Origin: an uncultured Erysipelotrichaceae bacterium
GTDB lineage: Bacteria; Bacillota_I; Bacilli_A; RFN20; CAG-826
NCBI GenBank assembly: GCA_947166565.1
Contig: CAMVEL010000006.1
Coordinates: 1 to 64,000 of the forward strand
DNA: 64,000 nucleotides
Direction of reading: 5' to 3'
Under the pieces are notes generated by a model, which saw only the letters and a list, made by a program, of their open reading frames with translations, was not told the origin of the DNA and did no database searches. Of this stretch, positions 27,365 through 33,717 are shown piece after piece. Each line of letters begins with the position of its first letter. The first letter of the stretch is position 1. Position numbers and translations under genes: made by a program.

Positions 27365-28005
27365 TTGGCTTCTTCCTGTTCTTTTTTCTCTTTCTCTAAT
27401 TCACCAGTTCCACCTTCAACAACGCCTTCGTGTTTGAATACACTAAATGCAGTTCGAAATAGCAAACCAATGTCGTAGAAAAATCCTCTCTTCTCAACAT
27501 ATTCACCATCAAATTTGGCTTTAACTGGTATTTCTAATTCATCTCTACCGCTGATTTGAGCAAGACCTGTTAAACCAGGCTTTACATCATTTGCGTGGTA
27601 TTTATCTCTCTCAGCAATTAAATCGTCCTGATTCCAAAGAGCTGGTCTAGGACCGACAAAGCTCATCTTTCCGGAAAGGATATTGAATAGCTGAGGAAGC
27701 TCGTCTATTGATGTCTTTCTAATAAAACCGCCAACCTTGGTAATGTGCGATGTCGCATTACCTAGTTGATGGGTTGGTGCGTTTGGATCCGTATCAGTAA
27801 ACATCGAACGGAATTTAAGTATTTTGAATATCTTCTTGTTCTTGCCTATTCGATCTTGTTTAAAGAACACCGGACCTTTTGAGTCTATTTTGATTGCTAT
27901 AGCCACTATCAGCATTGGTAAAGCCAAAATAATAATGGCTAGCAATGAGCAAAATATATCAAAACATCGCTTAAAAAATGAATATATCGGTTTTTTCTTC
28001 ATCAC
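27361..28005 (-). CDS. initiating sugar-phosphate transferase (PglC/WcaJ-type), second copy
   Basis: 214 residues. One membrane-inserting helix (about residues 8-32) is followed by the PglC-type catalytic core: KQDRIGKNKKIFKILKFRSM, TSIDELPQLFNILSGKMSFV and VGPRPALW. It links a sugar phosphate to undecaprenyl phosphate to start the repeat unit. A second, similar enzyme lies at 33,094-33,717 in the upstream part of the locus. It overlaps both neighbours by 4 bases. Confidence 0.93.
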   Translation of the reverse strand: MMKKKPIYSFFKRCFDIFCSLLAIIILALPMLIVAIAIKIDSKGPVFFKQDRIGKNKKIFKILKFRSMFTDTDPNAPTHQLGNATSHITKVGGFIRKTSIDELPQLFNILSGKMSFVGPRPALWNQDDLIAERDKYHANDVKPGLTGLAQISGRDELEIPVKAKFDGEYVEKRGFFYDIGLLFRTAFSVFKHEGVVEGGTGELEKEKKEQEEAK

Positions 28006-28517
28006 TCGCTAAACTCCCAATTATCAGGTTTCGTGACCCTTGTGATCACTTGGCCATAATTTAAATGCATTTTTTCAGGCACTACGGCATCTGCACCAAC
28101 AACGGCGTTACAATCGATGTGGCAGCCTTGTTTGACTACCGCATTATGATTGACCGCCGCTCCTGCGGAGACGATCGTACCCTTCTCGACTTTGGCGTTT
28201 GCATTGATTACAGCCATCGGCTCAACAATACAGCCCAATTCTATCTTCGCTGATGGAGAGACGAACGCTTGAGGACTAATCAAAGTCGGAATCTCAAATC
28301 CCACTTCAACCAATTTTTCGATCCAAGCAAGTCTCGCTTCATTATTCCCAATAGCCACGATTACTTGGTATTCACCAACGAACTTCTTGAATTCTTCAAA
28401 TTTCCCAATTGCAACACTTGAGTTGTCGTCAAGAAAATCTATCGTCGTATATTTGTTTCGTGCCAGTTCTTTGACTAATTGCCCATATTCACCGGCACCC
28501 AATATCAAAAGTTTCAT
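28002..28517 (-). CDS. NeuD/PglD-like sugar O/N-acyltransferase
   Basis: 171 residues. An N-terminal Rossmann-like part (LLILGAGEYGQLVKELAR) and a C-terminal left-handed beta-helix with repeats such as INANAKVEKGTIVSAGAAVN form the NeuD/PglD architecture. The His in VNHNAVV corresponds to the catalytic base of PglD. The ATG at 28517 has AGGAAAGG just upstream. It is the first gene after the long leader, directly before an initiating transferase, but no PglE-type aminotransferase is present to make an amino acceptor. It may therefore act on a hydroxyl. Confidence 0.85.
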   Translation of the reverse strand: MKLLILGAGEYGQLVKELARNKYTTIDFLDDNSSVAIGKFEEFKKFVGEYQVIVAIGNNEARLAWIEKLVEVGFEIPTLISPQAFVSPSAKIELGCIVEPMAVINANAKVEKGTIVSAGAAVNHNAVVKQGCHIDCNAVVGADAVVPEKMHLNYGQVITRVTKPDNWEFSE

Positions 28518-28690
28518 ATGAGCCTTTCCTATTTCTAACTCGCCCTGCATAAATATCCATGAGGGTTTCTAGTTCTATTCTCGATTTGTAGCGGATTCGA
28601 TACGGCGCAACGTTTTTAACATTTCTTTAACATCCAGGGCCTTGAACCCTCGCATTCATTCAGATTTACCACGCTAATTTGGGTTCAAAA

Positions 28691-28729
28691 TGTAACGCCC
28701 TATTGTACAAAAGTTTTGCGTGCGTTACA
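28691..28729. repeat. inverted repeat TGTAACGC / GCGTTACA
   Basis: Perfect 8-bp arms at 28,691-28,698 and 28,722-28,729 with a 23-base loop, inside the leader of the glycan operon. A second pair, GAACCC at 28,644-28,649 and GGGTTC at 28,681-28,686, lies just downstream on the transcript. It could be an RNA element or an operator. Confidence 0.5.
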
Positions 28730-28817
28730 CGCTTTGCAACAGTGGACATGGAAACCTTGCGCTTGTCCGTTTTCAGCTATAAAAAGATAAAAAATCGATT
28801 GGTTCGGGGACTTATAG

Positions 28818-28842
28818 AGGTATTTTTGGTCTAAAAACACCT
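28818..28842. repeat. 10-bp hairpin in glycan-operon leader
   Basis: Arms 28,818-28,827 and 28,833-28,842 pair over 10 bp (one G-U in RNA) around the loop GGTCT. No U-run follows on the minus strand, so it is not a simple terminator. It is a candidate antitermination or pause hairpin. Confidence 0.5.
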
Positions 28843-28876
28843 TGTCAAAAAAACGGAAAAACCGCTAGAACACAAT

Positions 28877-28959
28877 AGGCGTTCATGCAAATCATGTTAT
28901 CAGATGATTTAAGAGTCAATTCGCTTCAATATGATTTGCGTATATCAATAGGAACGCCT
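28877..28959. repeat. 83-bp interrupted palindrome in the leader
   Basis: Outer arms AGGCGTTC (28,877-28,884) and GAACGCCT (28,952-28,959), and inner arms GCAAATCAT (28,887-28,895) and ATGATTTGC (28,931-28,939), are all perfect. One side has a 2-base, the other a 12-base, interruption. As RNA it folds into a long two-part stem with a 35-base loop. As DNA it resembles a miniature inverted-repeat element. No target-site duplication is obvious. Confidence 0.6.
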
Positions 28960-29472
28960 TCAGCTTGACGGAGGACAAATATTTTTGAAAGAGATGCTAT
29001 ATATTTGAACTCCGAAGTCTGTATGGATCCTAAAGAACTGAGGAAGCTCACCAAAGACATCCGTGACGTCGCGCCATTCATCCTCGAACATATCCGCGCC
29101 TTTGAAGGAAACGGTATTGTCTTCCCCGCCTCCCAAAACCACTTCCATGGATATATCCCCTCCACCAATCTCGATCATCATCTCGGTAATCGATTGAAAT
29201 GGATGGATATTCTTAATAAATCAGTTTGACGATAGATCGCATAAACCATCGTCAAAAGAAATCATGCTTGTGTTGATATGAACCGCCCAATCGTTAGATA
29301 AAACCATGGTGGATTCATCTATATTATTAACGGATAAAGCCTTCTCCTCGCTAGAAGCCTTATTCAAGATGGTTCCTTTAGGAGACGATTCGTTAAGTAA
29401 GAACGCGGAAAACGCTCTCAATGTTAGGACCGAAACGTCAATGTTGAAGATTATCGATTAGGTCCTACTTAT

Positions 29473-30006
29473 TCAGTTGGTCTTGGTGACGATATTGACT
29501 CCAACGTCAATTTGGACCTTCCTGTTAAACATCGGAACCTCCACGGTTATTTTCCTTTTATGAAGGTTTTTCTTAATGATTCTGCCTTCGATATCCTTTA
29601 AGGGGCCCGTAAGTATTCTTATGTTCTCTCCTTCAGTCAGTTCAATGTCACTTATCTTGGTGTTTCTATTGTCATCTTTGTTATAAAGGATGTTGATCAT
29701 TCTTTCCTCTTCTTGATTTAAAGGGGTGAAATAATATGTTTCTTTTCCTTGTCTACCAAGCAGCTTAGTAAAGTCTGGCACCCAATATAAATCGAAAAAT
29801 AGCTGTTTGACGTCATCGGTCTCTACGAATACATATCCGGGAAAACACTTCTCAGTATATTCCCTATACTTACAATTGTACTTACGTAAAGTTGTTCTTG
29901 TTGGAGTAAATACATCAAAAGATTCAGATCTATTCGTATTAAAACGATTGATGTCATTGATGACTTTCTCTTCTTCTCCCGTTTTAACTTGAATTACGTA
30001 ATACAT
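29473..30006 (-). CDS. loaP: LoaP/NusG-family transcription antiterminator
   Basis: 177 residues of the specialised NusG class. The NGN domain opens MYYVIQVKTGEEEKV and has KCFPGYVFVETDD; the C-terminal KOW domain has LTEGENIRILTGPLKDIEGRI. LoaP proteins, known in Firmicutes, let RNA polymerase read through terminators across long polysaccharide or antibiotic operons. Start at 30006 is chosen because the conserved domain begins there; a longer frame to 30075 adds 23 unlike residues. It lies just before the 25-kb glycan operon. A housekeeping NusG would be elsewhere, near secE and rplK. Confidence 0.88.
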   Translation of the reverse strand: MYYVIQVKTGEEEKVINDINRFNTNRSESFDVFTPTRTTLRKYNCKYREYTEKCFPGYVFVETDDVKQLFFDLYWVPDFTKLLGRQGKETYYFTPLNQEEERMINILYNKDDNRNTKISDIELTEGENIRILTGPLKDIEGRIIKKNLHKRKITVEVPMFNRKVQIDVGVNIVTKTN

Positions 30007-30188
30007 GTTGCTTCTCTTTTTTTGTTGTATGAAAGACCTTCCGTCATGTGTATATCTACATGGCGGTGACGTCATTAAGCCATTCAGCGTGCCACAGGCT
30101 TCAAGGAAGGGGACTTAAGACGGTTTGGGAAGGCTTTTATTTCGTCAAAAAGACGGGATAATCAGCCTTTCCCTCATAGTTTTTCTTT

Positions 30189-30240
30189 CCTCAAAGGTTC
30201 TTAAGGAATATAAAGAATTATATTCTTTAAGGCCTTGAGG
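30189..30240. repeat. long imperfect hairpin upstream of loaP
   Basis: Arms 30,189-30,213 and 30,218-30,240 pair over about 23 bp with few mismatches and a 4-base loop. It lies in the 330 bases between the membrane protein gene and loaP. The bases after it on the minus strand are A-rich, not U-rich, so it does not look like a terminator. It could be an mRNA stability or antitermination element. The rest of this gap has no gene. Confidence 0.55.
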
Positions 30241-30336
30241 CACCTTAATTATGGACTTATTAAGGGATAATGCAACAAAAATAGAGAATCGATATACAAT
30301 TAAGAGAAGAGAAAAAGCCGATTATATCCCATTAAA

Positions 30337-31620
30337 TCAAGATTCTTTTGAACGGATTTTTCTCCGCCTAAGAATCATGAATAACCAAGTTCCAATTCCT
30401 AATAGTCCGAATAGGAAGATAACGAAAAAGGAAAGGAATGTCTTGTTGCCAAAGAAAGAGAAATCGATGTTGAAAGAACGTTTTTCTCCAGTTTTTGGAT
30501 CAATCCCAGCACTATAGCAAATCGCATTCCATTTCTCGTTGACTGAGTAGGTTCCGGACTTTGGAACCGCTGGGTTATACTCACCATTGATGTAGGCGTC
30601 TCCGCCATAATCAAGAATCTTGACGTTTTTGAGGTCTTCGTTTGAAGCAGATTTGTTCTTAAACCATGTGTTAAACAAATTGCTTATCGTCGTTGAGTCG
30701 ACTCCATTCGACGGTTCTTTACCGTAGGTAAGGTAAGCTTCTACAACCTTACCAAGAAGATAAGCATCTGCGTTAGAAACGTTGACTGTATTAATTTCGG
30801 TCCAGTCTTTATCAATCATCGGATTAGCTTCATAGCATAAGCCATACGTAGCCATCGCTATTGGAGCTTCGGAAGCGATGATGAAATTATGGTCTTTGCT
30901 AGAAGACATCCTCAGGAAGGAGATGCTTCTTACTTCTTTAGGAATATCGACGTAATAATAGTTGCGATTATCAAATATATTCGTTATTTTAGACATTACG
31001 GTATAGCCATAATCGTCCTCGTCGCATTCGTAATAGACGACGTTTTGATACGGTGTGCCCCATGGATCAAGATCGTAAAAGGATTGGTTTTCGTTTCTTA
31101 GCCAGACCCTTTGGGTGGCCGCGGTGGCATCAAGGTTATCTTTTATCTTGTTTCCGTAATAACCAAAGCCAACGGCTTCTTCGTTTGAAGAATCCAAATC
31201 TAAACAAACGTAGTTATAGCTATCTTTTAGCAAAGGTGACCAATCTGAAAACCAAGAATCTATAACGAGAGTTCCATTATCTTCCTGATATATGCCAAAT
31301 ATATTTGGGGACGATCCATTAAATAAAGGAATCTCCTCTGAAGTTTGGAAAATACCATTATCTATATAAACAAGAGGAACCTTGACCACTTCTTTATTCG
31401 GGTCCTCGTATTGAAAGGCATAACCTTCCGTTGTCTCATCTTGTTCAAGGTTTAAAGATAGGTCTACATAAAGGGCTTTGTCGTAGGTTATTACTTCCCA
31501 AGCCTTGATGTTCTTTATAGAAGACAACGAATAAGAAAGAGAGGAAACAAGAGTTAACAAAGCCGAAAATAAGGTAATGCCCTTTATGGTTTGGCTATTG
31601 ATGATTCCTTTCTTCTTCAT
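30337..31620 (-). CDS. surface-anchored protein of unknown function in glycan locus
   Basis: 427 residues. An N-terminal signal sequence or anchor (about residues 13-35), an extracellular part, and a C-terminal membrane helix FFVIFLFGLLGIGTWLFMIL with a basic tail (RRRKIRSKES) give a type I topology. The outer part has Trp/Tyr-rich beta segments (RVWLRNENQSFYDLDPWG, YYYVDIPKEVRSISFLRMS) similar in style to carbohydrate-binding modules, but no named family is clear. It lies between the cpsD-like gene and loaP. No Shine-Dalgarno is visible; a terminator hairpin ends 8 bases upstream of the ATG. Confidence 0.7.
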   Translation of the reverse strand: MKKKGIINSQTIKGITLFSALLTLVSSLSYSLSSIKNIKAWEVITYDKALYVDLSLNLEQDETTEGYAFQYEDPNKEVVKVPLVYIDNGIFQTSEEIPLFNGSSPNIFGIYQEDNGTLVIDSWFSDWSPLLKDSYNYVCLDLDSSNEEAVGFGYYGNKIKDNLDATAATQRVWLRNENQSFYDLDPWGTPYQNVVYYECDEDDYGYTVMSKITNIFDNRNYYYVDIPKEVRSISFLRMSSSKDHNFIIASEAPIAMATYGLCYEANPMIDKDWTEINTVNVSNADAYLLGKVVEAYLTYGKEPSNGVDSTTISNLFNTWFKNKSASNEDLKNVKILDYGGDAYINGEYNPAVPKSGTYSVNEKWNAICYSAGIDPKTGEKRSFNIDFSFFGNKTFLSFFVIFLFGLLGIGTWLFMILRRRKIRSKES

Positions 31621-31628
31621 AAAGTAAA

Positions 31629-31647
31629 AAGCGGGTCGAACCCGCTT
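31629..31647 (-). terminator. intrinsic terminator after cpsD-like gene
   Basis: An 8-bp GC-rich stem (AAGCGGGT / ACCCGCTT) with a 3-base loop, followed on the minus strand by a run of Ts. It sits between the cpsD-like stop (31,654) and the next start codon (31,620). The membrane-protein gene therefore depends on read-through. Confidence 0.75.
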
Positions 31648-31653
31648 AAAGAG

Positions 31654-32271
31654 TTATTTGAGGAGGACGACCTTTGCAAGAGGAAGCTCTTCCTGCTTGC
31701 AATAGCAAGAAGCTTCATATATGTCTTGCTTACGGGTTTTATTACGTTCAGTAAGAAGAACAACCGCGTTTAGGACATCCTTAAAGAGAACGATTTCCTT
31801 ATGTTTCTTAATAGAAGGAAGAAGGATGATGACATGGTCGAATTGTTCCTTCTTCTCGTTGATTATCTTATGAACGTTGCCTTCTTTGATATAAGCGCTA
31901 GGATAGACTTCCTTTTGGAAGCAATAGCAAGAGACGGATTTATCTAATTCATATTGCTCTGCGTTTTTGTTCTCGCCTTTTCCTAAGACAACGGAAAGAG
32001 ATGGATTATAAAGATTCGCGTCGATGATAATTGCAGAAGCGCCATTTAATGCATAAGCGTCCGCGAAGCCTTTGGCAAAGCGCGCGGATAATTCATCGTT
32101 GTTAATCGAGGTTACGGCGATAACCTTGGTTTCGAAGGAGACACCGATCTCGTTTTGAAGGGTAGTTAGCCTTTGCTGAAGGTCTTCCCTTTCCTTGACG
32201 TTAAGGAGGTTGTTGTTGGTTCTTTCTTTCTTCTTATCGGAGAAACAATTGAAGATACTGTTGCCTTTCAT
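31654..32271 (-). CDS. CpsD/CapB-like ATPase with degenerate active site
   Basis: 205 residues, the size and position of a CpsD-type bacterial tyrosine kinase next to its Wzz activator. The fold is visible: a basic N-terminal stretch, VIAVTSINNDELSARFAKGF, AIIIDANLYNP (Walker A' with its Asp) and FDHVIILLPSI (Walker B position). The Walker A segment lacks GK[S/T], Walker B lacks its Asp, and there is no C-terminal tyrosine cluster. It is probably a pseudokinase or scaffold. AAGGAGG stands upstream of the ATG. The fold call rests on context and these partial motifs. Confidence 0.75.
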   Translation of the reverse strand: MKGNSIFNCFSDKKKERTNNNLLNVKEREDLQQRLTTLQNEIGVSFETKVIAVTSINNDELSARFAKGFADAYALNGASAIIIDANLYNPSLSVVLGKGENKNAEQYELDKSVSCYCFQKEVYPSAYIKEGNVHKIINEKKEQFDHVIILLPSIKKHKEIVLFKDVLNAVVLLTERNKTRKQDIYEASCYCKQEELPLAKVVLLK

Positions 32272-32291
32272 GTTCGCTTTCCTCCTTTTTC

Positions 32292-33008
32292 TTATTTGGC
32301 ACTGGCCTTGATCTCAAAGCCATCCGCGCCTAGGTTATAGATGTCTTTATAATCCCAAACTTCATCGGAAAGAATCTCATCGATGAATGGGAGGGCAAGG
32401 GCGATAACTAAACCCGCGGCAAGGGCGATTACGAAATATTTGTTCTCACTGCTAGACTTGCTAACCTTAGCAGCCTGTTTGGCAGTGATGTTAGGCATAT
32501 TTGCCTTCTGTTTGAAGGCACTCACCAAGAACGGGGAAGTCGCATCAAGAATCTTTTGGGGAACGAGGGAATCCGTGGAAGTATAGGAAAAAGTTAGGTT
32601 GATGGAATTGGTGGCCAAAGAACCAACAGAGATCCTAGAGTAGATCTCATCCGCGGTGATTTCCGCACCATTCGCATGTTTTGTTCCGTCCGTCTTTAAA
32701 GCTTTCGCGGCTTCGGTATAAACATAATGGGTTTCGGCCTCCCCCCCTTCTGGAGTGACCGTATAGGAGAGTTTGCTATCCTTTAAGGAGTTTTGGATAA
32801 TCGCGTATTGGGTCGCGTTGATGACAGCCGTATTGGATAAGGTAAATGAACTCGCGTAGGTCTTTGTCATCATCGTCTGGGTAACGATTAACGAGGCTAA
32901 AGCGATTGGGATAAAGATAAGTATAATGCCTAGATAACGTCTTATTATCGTAAGCCAAATTGTTTTTAGGGAAATAGTTCTCTGATAGGGTTCCATAGTC
33001 TTAAACAT
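32292..33008 (-). CDS. Wzz/CapA-like chain-length determinant protein
   Basis: 238 residues with membrane helices near residues 27-47 and 191-210 and a short external domain between. SLKTIWLTIIRRYLGIIL opens the Wzz fold, and the C-terminal tail DEILSDEVWDYKDIYNLG faces the cytoplasm, where the CpsD partner would bind. It should regulate polymer length. Start is uncertain: the ATG at 33008 is only 1-2 bases from AAGGAGG, so the ATG at 32996 is possible. Confidence 0.85.
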   Translation of the reverse strand: MFKTMEPYQRTISLKTIWLTIIRRYLGIILIFIPIALASLIVTQTMMTKTYASSFTLSNTAVINATQYAIIQNSLKDSKLSYTVTPEGGEAETHYVYTEAAKALKTDGTKHANGAEITADEIYSRISVGSLATNSINLTFSYTSTDSLVPQKILDATSPFLVSAFKQKANMPNITAKQAAKVSKSSSENKYFVIALAAGLVIALALPFIDEILSDEVWDYKDIYNLGADGFEIKASAK

Positions 33009-33031
33009 TCCTCCTTGAGGATATCCACGTC

Positions 33032-33062
33032 ATTATAGCACGCATAAGAGGGCGCGTGTCGA
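33032..33062 (-). promoter_or_regulatory. extended -10 promoter ahead of wzz
   Basis: On the minus strand a perfect TATAAT (33,032-33,037) preceded by TGC makes an extended -10. TCGACA (33,057-33,062) stands 19 bp upstream as -35. It lies just upstream of the Wzz-like gene and suggests an internal start separate from the dehydratase/transferase pair. Confidence 0.6.
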
Positions 33063-33093
33063 GCAAAATAATCCTAGGGGAATCGCCCGATAA

Positions 33094-33717
33094 TCAACTC
33101 TGTTTTCCTTCCAAAACGTCTTTATGGGAAAGGGCCCTAAAGAACGTGAGAAAGATTATTTTTATATCAAGCCATAAGGAAAAATGCTCTAGGTAATGCT
33201 TATCAAGGTCCGCTTTTTCTTCAATTGAAACTTTATCTCTCCCATTTATTTGGGCGTATCCCGTTAACTCTGGACGAATTACTTGAACGTTTCTTTTATT
33301 ACGTTCTTTAATCAAGTCTTCTTGACTCCATAAAGCTGGACGAGGCCCAACGAAAGACATATGCCCAACAAAAATGTTGAACAATTGAGGAAGTTCATCT
33401 AGAGATGATTTCCTAAGGAATTTGCCTACATGGGTTATGTATTTTTCTGGATTCTCCAATAAATGGGTAGGAACATCCCTAGGAGTGTTGACGTTCATAC
33501 TGCGTAATTTCAGGATTAGAAACTCCTTATTGTTTTTACCAATACGCCTTTGACGGAATATGGGAAATCCTCTTGTATCTATTAGAACAATAAAGAAAAG
33601 GATTATGAATAACGGAGAAAGAATGAGAATGAATACAAATGAGAAAATGATATCGAAAAGACTTTTAAATGGTAGGTACATCCTTTGCCTTATAGACAAA
33701 ACGGAATCCTTTTTCAT
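33094..33717 (-). CDS. initiating sugar-phosphate transferase (EpsL/PglC-type), first copy
   Basis: 207 residues. Hydrophobic segment at about 18-45, then FRQRRIGKNNKEFLILKLRS, SSLDELPQLFNIFVGHMSFV and VGPRPALW, the catalytic core of undecaprenyl-phosphate sugar transferases. It is a clear paralogue of the protein encoded at 27,361-28,005. It overlaps the dehydratase gene by 4 bases, an arrangement seen with EpsC/CapD and its transferase. Confidence 0.92.
   Translation of the reverse strand: MKKDSVLSIRQRMYLPFKSLFDIIFSFVFILILSPLFIILFFIVLIDTRGFPIFRQRRIGKNNKEFLILKLRSMNVNTPRDVPTHLLENPEKYITHVGKFLRKSSLDELPQLFNIFVGHMSFVGPRPALWSQEDLIKERNKRNVQVIRPELTGYAQINGRDKVSIEEKADLDKHYLEHFSLWLDIKIIFLTFFRALSHKDVLEGKQS

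Larger units (their letters stand above)
28551..29472 (-). promoter_or_regulatory. long structured leader between loaP and the glycan operon
   Basis: About 920 bases with no credible gene, plus the 33 bases up to the start at 28517. The right half (about 28,960-29,440) contains short minus-strand open frames that read like protein fragments but carry no ribosome binding sites or recognisable families; they may be decayed gene pieces. The left half is rich in inverted repeats, listed separately. LoaP proteins are known to act through an RNA hairpin in the leader of the long operon they control, and this leader is in the right place. Confidence 0.45.

Noticed and set aside
28806-30117. Shared 9-mer GGGGACTTA in the loaP leader and the operon leader
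   Set aside because: One 9-base match between regions of this combined length is expected by chance and it is not in the same structural context.
30251-30517. 88-residue plus-strand open frame overlapping the surface-protein gene end
   Set aside because: No ribosome binding site, lysine/arginine-rich low-complexity composition, and it overlaps the 3' end of a well-supported gene.
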